Source: Nepenthes gracilis (lineage: Eukaryota > Streptophyta > Magnoliopsida > Caryophyllales > Nepenthaceae). Taken from it: a stretch of 64,000 nt of DNA. The position numbers and the translations under genes are program-made. Location of the stretch: positions 10,531,501-10,595,500 of the forward strand of contig BSYO01000033.1 in assembly GCA_033239525.1 (NCBI GenBank). Direction: 5' to 3'. Of this stretch, positions 1 to 11,084 are shown piece after piece; the first letter of the stretch is position 1, and each line of letters opens with the position of its first letter. A model generated the notes under the pieces. The model saw nothing but the letters and a program-made list of their open reading frames with translations. It ran no database searches and was not told the origin of the DNA.

Positions 1-940
1 ATAAGCTACCTGACTTGCCCCCTGATTGTGAAATTGAATTCGTGATTAACTTGTTACTAGGAGCTGCATCGATCTCTAGAGCACCATATCGAATGGCTCC
101 TGTTGAGTTAAAGGTTTAGTTGCAAGACCTTTTGGATCGGGGGTTGATTAGACCTAGTGTTTCACCATGTGGAGCACCTATGCTATTTGTTAAAAAGAAA
201 GATGGTTCGATGCGATTATGTATTGACTACAGAGAGCTCAACAAATTGACCATCAAGAATAAATATCCATTGCCCTGAATAGATAATCTCTTCGACCAGT
301 TGCAAGGAGCAAGCGTGTTTTTGAAAATCGACCTAAGGTTGGGCTACCATCAATTAAAAATTAAGGAGAGTGACGTTTCGAAGATGACCTTTTGATCCAG
401 ATATGGATACTATGAGTTTCTAGTGAAGCCCTTCGACCTAACAAATGCATCCGCTGCATTTATGGACCTAATGAATAGGATATTTATACCTTTTTTGGAT
501 AGTTTTTTTTTTATAGTTTTTATCGATGTTATTCTAATCTACTCAATGGGGACTTTGGAGCATGGGGAGCATTTGAGAATTGTGCTTCAGAAGTTGCATA
601 AAGAGCGTTTGTATGCCAACTTCAAGAAGTGTGAGTTTTGGTTAAAAGAAATCACATTTTTGGGCCATGTTATTTCAGGAGGCGGAGTATCTGTGGATCC
701 ATCTAAAATTGAGACAATAACAAATTGGGCTCGTCCTACCACTCCATCTAAGGTGAGAAACTTTCTCGGCTTAGCCAGGTATTATAGGAGGTTTGTGGAG
801 GGGTTTTCTAGTATTGCCATACCAATAACAAAATTGACACAGAAAAATGGGAAATTTGTTTGGTTTGATGAGTGTAAACAAAGTTTTCAAGAATTAAAGC
901 AGAAATTAACCACCATACCTATTTTGGCGATTCCGTAAGG
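1..940 (+). pseudogene. Ty3/gypsy reverse transcriptase domain, decayed
   Basis: This is the polymerase domain that copied the element RNA into DNA. Readable motifs are APYRMAPVE (about 81-108), [16 protein letters not shown] (about 196-243), [15 protein letters not shown] (about 319-363) and the thumb-region [15 protein letters not shown] (about 657-701). The catalytic motif, normally FIDD, reads F-I-D-V at 519-530, so the second aspartate is replaced by valine. Stops interrupt the frame near 116, 277 and 393. The open part, 423-938, is only the palm-to-thumb half. Known for the family: both aspartates of this motif bind the catalytic metal. Inferred: the enzyme would be inactive even without the stops. 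Confidence 0.88.
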
Positions 941-1560
941 ATTAAGTAGATTTGTAGTATATTGTGACGCTTCACAGAAAAGTCTAGGTTGTGTATTGAT
1001 ACAGCATGGGAAGATAATCATCTATGGGTCTCGTAAGTTAAAGCCCTACGAGAAGAAATATTCGACTCATGATCTAGAATTAGCCACAATCGTCTTTGCA
1101 CTAAAGTCTTAGAGACATTATCTATATGAGGAGGAGTTTATACTCTATATTGATCATAAAAGTTAAAAATACTTCTTCTCACAGAAAAAGATGAATATAC
1201 ATCAGAGACAGTGGATAGATCTTCTTAAAGATTATGACTGTCAAATATTATATCAACTAGGCAAGGCAAATGTGGTGGCTGATGTGCTCAGTAAGAAGTC
1301 AACCGATCTTTTAGCTTACTTAATGATAAGAGAATGGAGGATGGTTGAGGAGGTCAAGGATTGTGACATTCGGCTTCACTCGAGCGATCCTCAGATGATA
1401 GTGTCGTACCTTAAAGTTCAACCAGACTTGTTGGAACGGATTTGTGTTGTTCAAAGGGATGATCCGAAACTTTCACGCATTATTAAGGAATTACCTTGTC
1501 AGTCCCAGGTAGAGTATAGAGTCAGGAAGGATGGGGCTTTGATTTTTCGGGACCAAATTT
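941..1560 (+). pseudogene. Ty3/gypsy RNase H domain and linker, decayed
   Basis: RNase H degrades the RNA strand during reverse transcription. The frame continues from RT after a stop at 936-938 with [16 protein letters not shown] (about 958-1005), [15 protein letters not shown] (about 1066-1110) and YIDHKS (about 1147-1164), the usual aspartate, glutamate and aspartate positions. Stops sit at 1108-1110 and 1165-1167. The tail [15 protein letters not shown] (1255-1299) is the conserved end of gypsy RNase H, normally NVVADALSRK. The remainder to 1560 is the tether towards integrase. Confidence 0.85.
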
Positions 1561-2819
1561 GTGTTTCTAGCTTGACTGGATTGAGAAAGGAAATAATGAA
1601 GGAGGCACATCATTCTAAATATAGATGCATCCGAGATCTACAAAGATGTATCGCGACTTAAGGAAGACTTTTTGGTGGAAAGGTATGGAAAGAGATATAG
1701 TAGATTTTGTTTCTAGATGCCTAATTTGTCAGCAAGTCAAGGCTGAACATCAAAGACCAGTAAGAAGGCTTCAGTCAATGCCAATTCCTAGTTGGAAATG
1801 GGAACATGTTTCCATGGATTTCATTGTTGGACTATCTAGGACTGTTAGAGGCAATGACGCTATATGGGTCATCGTGGACCAATTAACAAAGTCGACACAT
1901 TTTCTTGTGATGAAGTTGACACACTCTATGGATCGACTCGCCAAACTTTATATTGACGACGTAGTTGGATTGCACGGATACCCAGTTAGTACCATCTCAA
2001 ACAGAGACCCAAGATTTGTCTTACAGTTTTGGAGGAGTCTTCACAAAAAGTTAGGGACGAGATTGAATTTCAGCACTGCCTTTTACTCTCAGACTGACGG
2101 CCAAATGTAAAGAACTATCCAAATACTCGAGGACATGCTCAGGAGTTCGGTTTTAGAGTTAGGAGGCTATTGGGACACGTACTTATCACTTGCAAAGCCG
2201 ATCATTGGTAAGTTGGGAAGAGGTTTGGGATCGTCAAATTTTAGGTCCTAATCTCGTTCAAGAGATTACAAAAAGAATCCAGTTGATACGTGAGCGAATG
2301 CGAGCAGCCCAAAGCCAACATAAGAGTTATACTGACAAAAGGCGACATGACCTTAGTTTCAACGTTGGTGATGCCGTTTTTCTTAAAGTGTCTCCCATGA
2401 GATGTGTCATTCGATTTGGGAAGCGGAGCAAACTAAATCCGAGATTCATTGGACCATTCAAGGTACTGGAGCGGATTGGTGAGGTAGCCTATCGATTAAC
2501 TTTACCACCCTCTTTATCAGGAGTATATGATATTTTTCACGTATCTATGTTGAGGAAGTACGTCCATGATGAGTCCCACATTATCGAAAATGACCAACTG
2601 AAGATTCAAGGAGACTTGACTTACCCAGAGGAGCCAATACGGATTACTGATAGAAGAGATAAAATCAGGCATTCCAAAATGATACCACTCGTCAAAGTAG
2701 TATGGGACCATCACGATGAAGGAGATGCAACTTGGAAGATGAAAGCTGACATGAGAGAAAAGTATCCCGAACTCTTCAAGAATCAAGGTATAATTTCAAG
2801 GACAAAAAAATTTTTTTAG
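1561..2819 (+). pseudogene. Ty3/gypsy integrase with chromodomain-like C-terminus, decayed
   Basis: Integrase joins element DNA to the chromosome. The zinc-binding part shows HHSKY and CLICQQVKAEHQRP (1718-1759). In the catalytic core the first aspartate (MDFIVGL, 1817-1819) is present. The second, normally SDRDPRF, reads S-N-R-D (asparagine at 2000-2002), and the glutamate after the SQTDGQ motif is a stop at 2108-2110, so two of three catalytic residues are lost. The next open stretch, 2190-2819, carries the GPF motif (FIGPFKVLERIGEVAYRL) and a C-terminus with VVWDHHDEGDATWKMKADM and YPELF, matching the chromodomain-like tail of Tekay/Del elements. The part between 2110 and 2190 is out of frame. 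Confidence 0.88.
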
Positions 2820-2829
2820 GGAGGTAGAT
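2811..2829 (+). other. Polypurine tract-like primer site
   Basis: AGGGAGGTAGA lies just after the pol stop and directly before the TATGACATC start of the LTR. In LTR retrotransposons this position holds the plus-strand primer. The tract has some T, so it may be decayed. Confidence 0.5.
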
Positions 2830-2867
2830 TATGACATCTCGGATAATTTTTTATCTAATATTAATTT

Positions 2868-3010
2868 ATATAATAAATAAAATAATAATAATAGTAATAA
2901 TAATAATAAATAAGTAAATAGAATAATAATAATAATAACAATAATAACTAAATAAGTAAATAGATAAAATATAATAATAAATAATAATAATATAATAACA
3001 AAAAAAAAGG
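2868..3010. repeat. AATAAT-type simple sequence
   Basis: Imperfect AAT and AAATAAGT units run through this stretch near the LTR start, and short open frames across them are artefacts. A similar trinucleotide run occurs near the corresponding end of the inverted LTR at 7888-7927. Confidence 0.8.
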
Positions 3011-3861
3011 AAAAAGAAGAAAATAAAGAAAGAAGAAGGAAAGAAATGAACGAAGAACAAGGAGAGGAAAGAGAGAGAAATAACTGACCAATTTTGCTGT
3101 GGTGACTTCTCCTACTCCTGCCGATCGATTGGAATAGCAACTTTCCTTTCTTCCTCTCAGTCGCTAGCTTCGGTTTCTCCCTTTTCAATTGTCGTCATTT
3201 CTTTAAAATCATTGCCTTCTCCTCCTTCTGCTTCTTCTTCTTCGGGTGTGGTTATGGGCGAAATTAGGGAGAGCAAGAGCAAGATAGGCATAGCCAAAGG
3301 TCTTCTACTGTTGCCACTGTTAGGGAGTATTACCAGGACTATTCGAAGCCACCACCATTAGCATTTCTTGCTAATCAGGCAAGTTGATTTGAGATTTTCT
3401 TCGCAAGTAAAACTCCTGATTTCTACAAGTGAACCCTCCATTAATTAGTAAGTAATCTATTCCTTCTCTTGCAATTACTCGCATTCTTTCATGTCAATGT
3501 CAAAATTTTGTGTTTGCTCACTGTGATTCTTGTGCGAACCAATAGTATACGTTCTTGAAGTAAAATGGAAAAAAATAGAGCCTTGGCCCTGGATGGTGGA
3601 AATGTATTTGTTTCGAGAGGCTTATGCTAAATTGGAGCATAATAACTACTAGATTTATGCTATAAAATTTATTGATTTATTTGTTGAATTATAAAAATTG
3701 AGACTTTTCTTATTATCTGTGAGAATCAAAATATGGCTGAGAGAACAGAGCGTCTTGCTTTGTTGTGCCATTGTGCAATTTCTGTGATAGAGATGATGAG
3801 AAGTTGACTCGGAACTTTGGTGCATTAATGGGATATATGTCAACCTTGAGTGCGAGGATTT

Positions 3862-4003
3862 TCAAAGGTGTATGTGTGTGTGTGTAGCGTGTATGTGTGT
3901 GTATAGCCTGTGTGTGTGTGTAGTGCGTGTGTGTGTGTAGCTGGGTGTAGGTGTGTCTGAGAGGTGCATGGATGATGTAGGTATGTGCGAGAGAGAGAGA
4001 GAG
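3862..4003. repeat. TG/GA microsatellite
   Basis: Four blocks of (TG)n separated by TAGC, TAGCC, TAGTGCG and TAGCTGGG are followed by (GA)n at about 3988-4002. It lies inside the first LTR. Confidence 0.85.
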
Positions 4004-5402
4004 GACAGCCGTGGGTGCTTCTATGTGTGGGTGGTGCAGTAACCTATGAATAAATATATATAGAGAGAGGATTTAATAAAATATTAAGACATTCAATCGA
4101 ATAATTAAACTATCTTTGGTACTTTTCTTTCCTTCCTGATAATGACCTTTTTTGCATTATCTTCATGGTCCCTATCAGCACTGAGTGACATTTTTATTTT
4201 TGTAATTGTAAAACCTTCTTTGCATTATATTTGTTTGCATGAGTATTTGAGTTATTAGCTTCCTATGGTCAATGTTAAAGAGAGCGTATGAAAATATTAA
4301 GGTATCTAATCAAATGAAAGGTTACAACACCTTAGCGTGGTCTATACCTGTCCGATACTGATTTCTATATCATGGTGATAATAAAATATATTATTTATTA
4401 TGGAGAGATACTTATAGCCATGTGACTATCATAGGAGATGTATCAGGGATATCATTTGGTAAGGGGTATCATAAATAGTTATGCATGTTACATGTACAGC
4501 CTCTAGGAGGATTGTAGGGGTAGTGAGAAAACCATTGATAACCTCATGTCATTTACCCAGCCATTGGGGCGTAAATATATGGCCATTGGTTTACAGTGAT
4601 AGAATAAGGTCTAAGGAGATTCATTGTGATATTTTGTCATTATTAATACCTCTTAAGTTTGGGATTTAATAGAATCTATGAGTTATATACGATAAAATCT
4701 ATGTGTTAGATTTTTTGATACCGGGATTCATTGAAATTCATGTTATTCATTATTATTTGATTTTCAGGTCGTTCAGACTGATATGCGAAGTATAAGATCC
4801 CTTTATTTCTTGTGAGGTTAGATTCTGAGGGATCTTCACCTCATATTGGTAAAATCTTATGATCTTTGTCACATTAGGGTTTGGAGTGACCTACATTTCT
4901 TATGCATTTGAATCATAAATGCGATGAAATATAAATTTTTAGATATATTTATCTGTTGAATATTGTATTATTGTTCATGACTCTTGCCATACATTATATA
5001 TTGTATATCCGAAACATTTATTATCATTCCCTATTTAATTTTAGATTTGTTATCACTTGTTAGGCATTAAGTTCACTCTTACTATTTTTTTTCAGAGTAG
5101 TAGGTGTAGACGATGATGACTCTAGAGTTGGATAAAATATTGTGGCAAGAGAGATTGAGGTCCAACGGTAGAGAGTGTTAATTTTATGCTCTATAGATAC
5201 ATTTTGATATTTTACTTTATTTTGTTGGGATTTTTAGGGCTGTGTATTTTTTCTAAATTTATCGTTAGTGTGAGGATATTTAGATTATTATAATTATATT
5301 TTTATCAGTTGTGGATATGCTATATATTGATTTGAGACTTCAATTTTTTCTATGTGATCAGATTTGGGTATTAGTTATAGATTTTTGGTTAGGGTCATCA
5401 GC

Positions 5403-5488
5403 ATATGTGTATGGGACTCTGGTGGTTCAAGACCCTGGTGGATCGATATGTGTGTGGGACCATAGCGGTCTGAGGCCTTAATGGGCCA
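5403..5488. repeat. 43-bp tandem repeat in LTR, two units
   Basis: ATATGTGTATGGGACTCTGG starts at 5403 and a related unit ATATGTGTGTGGGACCATAG at 5446. A third ATATGTG starts at 5489, exactly 43 bases on, and leads into the next array. Units differ at several sites. Confidence 0.75.
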
Positions 5489-5530
5489 ATATGTGATAAT
5501 GATAAAATATAGCTGAATAGTTGCAGGCCC

Positions 5531-5790
5531 AAAATATAGCTGATAATGATAAAATGTAGACAAGTAGTTATATGCCTAAAATATAGCTAATAATAATAAA
5601 AGATGGCCGAGTAGCTACGCACTTAAAATGTAGCTGATATAAAATGTAGCTGATAATAATAAAAGATGGCCGAATAGTTATAGGTATAAAATGTTACTGA
5701 TAATGATAAAAGATGGTCGAGAAGTTACAAACCTAAAATATAACAAATGATAATATGATATTGCCGAAAGTTGCGGGCCTAAACTATAGC
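5531..5790. repeat. 47-bp tandem repeat in LTR, about 5.5 units
   Basis: Units beginning AAAATRTAGCTGATAAT start at 5531, 5578, 5625 (a 16-bp partial), 5641, 5688 and 5735, with a last partial at 5781. The period is 47 except for the partial unit and a final 46. Most units contain AAAAGATGGCCGA. Short arrays of this kind are common in the U3 part of plant chromovirus LTRs. Confidence 0.85.
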
Positions 5791-6769
5791 TGTTATTTAT
5801 GTATATGCGGTTTGACTTCAAATCGCGATTGGTTACGAATATTATTTTGATGGAACAATATCATCTGATATATGATTTGAATACGAGGTTATTCTCAGAT
5901 TTTTAGTAGATTTTTGGACCTATGAGCTATTTTATACCATTTGTTATGTGATTCCACCCTCCCTCTGATTGTGGACACATATATATTTGTATTGTCTTAT
6001 GTATAAATAATACTTATTAAATTTTACACTCACATTTTATATTGTCTTCTTTCAAAGTAGAAGGCTTGGACTTATCGTAAGAGCTGGTTGAGGTTTGACA
6101 TGACGTCACATTTGTTCTAGTGAGTATTATATCTATTTAAATATAATTGTAGTCGGTTGTATTTTGATGGTTATGGATGGTTTCCGTTTTAGGCTATCTT
6201 GGAATATTGGGATTGGCCAAATATATGCCCAATGTTATTTTTGAGAGGTGTTTGGATATTCTTTTATTTATTGAGTATGATTATGGTTGATTTGTGACAT
6301 CCCCTAAGATAATTGTAGAGTAGGTCAATCCAAACGATTGTCTAATGATGTCCTATACTTGGTTATTGAGTTTGATTATTATTATTATTATTATGGACAT
6401 TTAATTTGGGATTTAATTACTTGTCATTTAAAATTTGATTATTTATTTCATTAACTTGTTTGGTTCTACTTCGTTACACTCATAGTTTAAGTGAACACAA
6501 ATAATCAATTAACATGGTATATAAGAAAAATTCAAGAATAGATTGAATACCCAAGTGTCCCCTTTATATTTTATCAAATCTTCACCAACCCTCTCGGTGT
6601 ACAAAATCCTTTTCTTTTAAGGCCATAAAATATATTTTATTTTATTAGTACTGAACAAACTTACAATTACTCATTTTATTCAAGCATCTCAACTTATCAT
6701 GTGAGGGTCTAATCAAAATAAAAATAATAAATTATCCTTAATTTTCTCCTTAGACTAACTTATAATTTC

Positions 6770-6848
6770 AATACATATGTATACATATACATCCATATAC
6801 ATATACATATATATATATATATACACATATATATATACATCCATATAC

Positions 6849-6880
<32 letters not shown>

Positions 6881-6911
6881 ATATATACATCCATATACAT
6901 CATACATATAT

Positions 6912-6942
<31 letters not shown>

Positions 6943-6960
6943 CACCCGTATAGATAACAT
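6770..6960. repeat. AT/CATA-rich microsatellite with a 58-bp duplication
   Basis: Blocks of ATACATATACATCCATATAC and (AT)n-ACAC-(AT)n are repeated in tandem with a period near 58. Open frames across it (Tyr/Ile/Met-rich) are artefacts of the repeat. Confidence 0.8.
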
Positions 6961-7885
6961 ATTTATATACATACACACACCCACGCTTAGCATACATACA
7001 CAGCTGGAATCTAGGTAGTGTAGCAGCGGTTCGCGGAGTGCCGTTCTTCCTAATTGTATGTCCGGCAGTGTAACATAAACATTCAAATGTAGCTTGCGAA
7101 TTCTCACAATAATCAACTTCCAAAATCATATCTGTATTCCCAAATCTGGAAATTTATTCGAGGTCGGGAATAGGGCGGAAAGCCGATGGCCACTGTTCCT
7201 CTTTATTCGCCGAGCACCCTCATCATTTCATGACTATTCTCACAGCTAGGATTTACCAACGGAATATTAAACATACATTTTAACCATGATCCCTCAATTC
7301 ATACGGTTACAACATTCATTTTGATTACCGTTCGACCCGAAGCCCAAACGGGGCATCGTACTCTGTTTTTCTCACAGAATCGGTTCTCACAGTAAGCAAG
7401 AAAAAACCCAGGCTTACACCTTCAAACATGTAAAATTATAAATTTTACTATAAACCAATTAATTATCGCACCCCAAATCATCTTGAAACCCTCAAAAGGT
7501 TTTTCGTTTCCTCGGCGCCTCTGTTCCCCCAAATTTTCGATTTACAAAGAGAACCAACCGATTCTCACAAATAAAGGTATGAAAAGCTTATAGATTAACA
7601 TCAACGAAGAGAAATGAAGGATTTACTTACCTCAATTTCTTACTTTTCTTACCGGCATCGGCGGCAACGGCAGCATGGTTCTTCGGCTCGTACTCCGTCC
7701 CCCACCATTCAATCCACGGTATTCCTTATACAATGGAGGGGAGTAGAGTCTGGGGTTTATTTTTTCCTTACCCTCGTCGATTCTCCCCTCTCTCTGCCGG
7801 CAGCTAATCACCCCTCCTTCCCTTCTTATTCCTTCTTCCTCTTCTTTCCTACTTTTATCTTCTTCTCGTTCTTCTTCCCTTGGTC

Positions 7886-7887
<2 letters not shown>

Positions 7888-7927
<40 letters not shown>
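7888..7927. repeat. (TTA)n microsatellite, insertion target
   Basis: A run of ATT/TTA triplets ends exactly at the left border of the Tat-like element; ATTATTATTATC continues at 17432. The element therefore inserted into a triplet run, which makes its ATTAT duplication less specific. Confidence 0.8.
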
Positions 7928-7928
<1 letters not shown>

Positions 7929-8852
7929 GATGCGTCCTTGGTTTTTGATTGCGGTACAAATTAGAGAGCATTCCAATCTTCTACTATGGGTCAATCTGGA
8001 TCGGATCTGATCTCTATCACTATTAATCTAGAACCTGTACACTACAAACTACAAACTATAAATAAGAAATCAGAGGACAGCGAAAGGTTACCCCACCGCG
8101 AACACTCTGATACTCAAATCAGATATCTTTCGCAATAAATGGAAGAATGCACATTTAAAGATAAACGTAGCTGGAATGTAAGGATGAGGAGAGTGTGAGT
8201 AGGATGTGTTTGCAGTGCCAGGTTCCGGGAGTTGCACCGCTACGGGTGGTTCACTAACTCCATCAAGAAATGACGGTGGATTGAGGAAAGAGAGCTGGTT
8301 CTTGCTTCTCGAGAAGGAATGGTGAAGGATCGAGCACGTGATCTCTGGTCACTGTTTTTGCTTGAGGCTGGGCCCTCTCTTCCCCTTATTAGGAGAAGGT
8401 ATTTATAGGCTCCCTTTGGGAGGCTTTAGGAATTAGAACTCCAGACAAGTAGTTTATCAAGATTCGTCTGCTGCTGTACACTGGTGGTGGCCAGCAGCGT
8501 CAATTGTCATCTTGCAGAGGTAAGGAGATCGTCGTCGGGCGTAAACTACGCCTGGTCTGCTGCCCACGCCTAGATTGGTTGGGAGATTGAGAGGATGGCG
8601 TGAACTATAGCTTGTAGCATTGACCTTTTCCCACATTGGCTATCATTTTCTAAGTTGACTCCCGCCACCTACAATCGCCTTAGCAGGTTGTGAAGGTGCG
8701 CTGATTGGTTGCTGATCTGGGGTATCATGTGGACTGCACGCTAGGATCCTTTGGGCTTCGTAAGGGAGGTTTACGCCCTGTTGCTCGATCGAGCTTGTGT
8801 CCTTTCATTTGAGCCTTGTCGCCCTTAGTCCATACCCAAGTTAGACCGAACA
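7928..8852 (-). repeat. 3' LTR of the minus-strand Tat-like element
   Basis: Plus-strand borders are TGATGCGTCC and GACCGAACA. It aligns over its whole length with 16506-17431 (for example GATGCGTCCTTGGTTTTTGA against GATGCATCCTTAGTTTCCGA), with roughly 85-90 percent identity by eye, so the insertion is old. TATTTATAGGC at 8399-8409 is the complement of a TATA-like box in the element's own direction. Confidence 0.92.
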
Positions 8853-8870
8853 CTATCCCCCTATGCCTGG
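8853..8870 (-). other. Polypurine tract of the minus-strand Tat-like element
   Basis: The complement of CTATCCCCCTATGCC, i.e. GGCATAGGGGGATAG, lies directly before the 3' LTR on the minus strand, where the plus-strand primer is expected. Confidence 0.75.
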
Positions 8871-9840
8871 TGATGGCCTATTGCAGGGGCTTGGCATGCC
8901 CATGGTGGGTTTAGCTGGCTGTCTACGTGGGCTTTCCTCAAGATGCACTGGGTTTCATCCTCTTATGGTGTTGTTCCTTCCCCATGCAAATATGCAACCT
9001 TTCAGAAGCGATGCAGCTATTCGAAGCTCCATTAGGAAATATTTGCTACCTACGATCCGACTCCACATTGATGGCTTTCCCATTCTTTGATAAATGGCCA
9101 TCGGATGGCGTGACTCTTTGGGAGCTCGTTGGGTGTTGGTGCGGCTATAAATTGGGGAGTTATCCAATTGGGGCAACCCACGCTTGGCTATTCATCGAAA
9201 AAGTGATGCAAAGCCCTTAGCATGCCCCACGGCCTGTGAGGTTCTGCAAAGAAATCGGATGGATTTGCAAGATATCCGGTGTTATTGTTAAATCTGTCAT
9301 TATGCCCTTTTCTGTGGGCAATTCCTCATTGTAACGAAGGTGGTCCGGCCACTCTGTTGTTGTCATGTTCCTCCTCCATGACTGGCCAAGACTCCAGTCC
9401 ATAGGTGGGATGTAATGGGGCTGGCATGCTGTTTCTAGATATTTTGTGCCCCTCAATAGCATGTACCCGCTGTCCCCCACTGCGACTAGTGGCTCATATA
9501 TGCTACTTGGAGAGGAGGCGAAACCTAAAGTCCCCTTCGGGCACGTGCAAGTGAGTCACGGTCCCGTCTCAACTTCTGATTGATGCCTTCCCTTCGTCTG
9601 TAGTGGTCCTTGTCGTGCCTTTAGCGAGGGTAGGCATCGGCGACACCGGTCTGAGAGCAGAATCAGAATTGGGGTGATACCATAAGAATAAGTTGATGTG
9701 CTCATGTTCCCTAGGCCGTTCCTCCCTTGGGGCATCATTTTCCTGAGCTTCTTGCTCTTTGCTGCACTTTTTTTTTTTCGTACTTTTGTTGATGCAAACT
9801 TTGTACTTCGTAAAGAACAATTTTAATAAATAAAAGTAGC
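8863..9840 (+). pseudogene. Antisense-ORF region near the 3' LTR, unrecognised
   Basis: Open stretches on the plus strand, antisense to the element, cover this part with stops between them (8863-9090, 8927-9220). Near 9650 a short piece reads SESRIRIGV and leads to MFPRPF. It resembles SGESLSIGI...MFR encoded antisense at 35302-35390 in the other Tat-like element. AATAAATAAAA at 9826-9836 would be a polyadenylation signal for an antisense transcript. No domain was recognised. The equivalence between the two elements is inferred from this short match and from position. Confidence 0.35.
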
Positions 9841-11050
9841 AGTTTTCATTTTATATATAATTTTGTTGAATCTTCTTTTCGTTGCATCGCACGTTATGAC
9901 TCAAGGGCATTGGGGCCCTCTCACCGTCACACATGCTCGGCTGCTCGTCTATGAGTGTACAGTTGCCTTCAACCCTTCCTGCCAGAGCCATCCCTTGGGT
10001 CTGTGCTTGGACCGTCGATGGGAGAGGCTAGTAGGACCCCTTGCGAGTTGACGCCATCAATTCCAAGCTTGGGCTAGCCGACCGGCGCTGATGGAGAAGG
10101 CATCAATTGGGAATCGCTTGTATTTAATGCGCAGGAAACCGCAGGGTTGTCATGTCATAACGGCCTTCCTTGGAAAGGTGCGATGTTTTATGGCACCACC
10201 ACATGGGGGATTTCGTTGGGCAGTTGAACGTCTCCCTTTACTTAAACGACGTTATTTCCTTGGAAAACTTCGGCAATTTAAGCACCAAGAATCTCTCTAG
10301 ATTTCACACCCCTCAGTTGCTTGGAAATGCAAAATTTCAGCCAGCAGTGGTTTGCTTCCTCCTTTTTAATTATGGTGACCCTGATAAAAAGACCATTTTC
10401 TTCCTCAGAGTCTAAACCCCCCACTGAAGAATCTCGACGGGGAGAGCAAGACTTGAGGGGCCATGATGAGGTTGTGCCTTCCGTGGCGGCAGCGGAGGGT
10501 TGTCATTTGAAGCCTTTAGTCATTGGGCCGATGAGGTACCTAAGGGCACTACCGGGCTTTGAATCCAATGGGGCGTCCTACTCCTTGTGGCCTTGAAGGC
10601 CTAGGGAAGCTGGTACATCGCTTTGTTGTGTCCTGAGGGCAGTGGAGGACATGGAGGCCCGGGTGCAGGTTGCCGTCGAAGAGGTCGAGCAACTCAGACA
10701 CGAGCGGCTCACTTTGAGCAAGCATGGTCGGAGGAGAAGGCAAGGGTGTCACAGCTGGATGACACCAACTCGTAGGCTCAGAACCGAATTGTTGCTCTTT
10801 GGGAGGAGCTTGAGCGATATCGGCGCGGCTCTTGGGAGGAACACGTCGTCCATACACGGTAGGAGGATAAGTTGAGATCAAGAATCCAACTGGAAGAGTT
10901 GGCTCCCTTGCTGGAAAAGAGATTCTAGGAAGGTATTCAGCTTAGCAGGAGAATAGCTTCATTGGCGGTGCCTGGCTTTCACATCGGCCTCTTAGATTCT
11001 TCGAATTTAGGCTCCAAGGCGCACTCAAAACTGACTAAGTTCATGACTCC
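9841..11050 (+). pseudogene. Antisense ORF remnant with coiled-coil-like part
   Basis: Plus-strand frames antisense to the element's pol include one starting near 10372 (SSSESKPPTEESRRGEQDLR) and continuing with MEARVQVAVEEVEQLRHERL from 10651. In the next frame this leads to WEELERYRRGSWEEH near 10797. The spacing of Leu, Val and Glu suggests a coiled coil. Tat-lineage elements are known to carry an additional antisense ORF between integrase and the 3' LTR, often with a coiled-coil tail, so position and orientation fit. Stops and frameshifts break it. The first half (9841-10370) shows nothing recognisable. Confidence 0.45.
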
Positions 11051-11084
11051 CGATCCTACAGAGCCTAGAGGGGGCAGATAGTTG

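Larger units (their letters stand above)
1..6299 (+). mobile_element. Ty3/gypsy chromovirus (Tekay/Del-like), 3' part with 3' LTR
   Basis: The window opens inside a plus-strand LTR retrotransposon. The order RT, RNase H, integrase and a chromodomain-like C-terminus, then a polypurine tract and LTR, is that of Ty3/gypsy chromoviruses. Gag, protease and the 5' LTR lie left of the window. At least seven in-frame stops (for example near 116, 277, 393, 938, 1110, 1165 and 1659) and a loss of frame after 2110 show that it is dead. The right border near 6299 is uncertain because another LTR begins at the same place on the opposite strand. Confidence 0.8.
2830..6299 (+). repeat. 3' LTR of the first gypsy element (borders approximate)
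   Basis: The LTR begins at TATGACATC after the polypurine tract (probably once TGTGACATC) and appears to reach TGTGACA at 6293-6299. It holds an AATAAT-rich start, a purine-rich stretch, a leader-like part near 3080-3440, a dinucleotide-rich tract near 3860-4003 and 43-bp and 47-bp tandem repeats at 5403-5790. A length of about 3.5 kb is long but seen in chromoviruses. There is no second copy in the window to fix the right end, and the part after 5800 could belong to something else. No gene was seen in this stretch. Confidence 0.5.
6293..7927 (-). repeat. Minus-strand gypsy-like LTR, left half (split by insertion)
   Basis: Read on the minus strand this is the downstream part of an LTR ending GGGGATGTCACA. 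It contains a purine-rich stretch, a leader-like part with GC-rich sequence (7620-7800) and AT microsatellites. It breaks at 7927, where a complete Tat-like element with target duplication ATTAT begins; the LTR resumes at 17437. The rejoined LTR would be about 2.06 kb. Its outer ends TGTAACAT and ATGTCACA form the usual short inverted repeat. No 5-bp duplication could be seen around the whole LTR, so whether it is solo or belongs to the pol remnant at 17862 is open. Confidence 0.6.

Noticed and set aside
2829..3188. Minus-strand hydrophobic ORF of 119 codons resembling a membrane protein
   Set aside because: The hydrophobic part is the AATAAT repeat at the LTR start read in reverse.
3869..3960. 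TG-rich tract as a Z-DNA or regulatory element
   Set aside because: It is an ordinary imperfect microsatellite inside a decayed LTR, with nothing to tie it to a function.
6755..7129. Tyr/Ile/Met-rich ORFs of 118-124 codons
   Set aside because: They are translations of an AT/CATA microsatellite in several frames.
7614..7994. ORFs of 116-120 codons on both strands with poly-Ile or poly-Asn
   Set aside because: They are produced by the (TTA)n run and cross the border between two elements.
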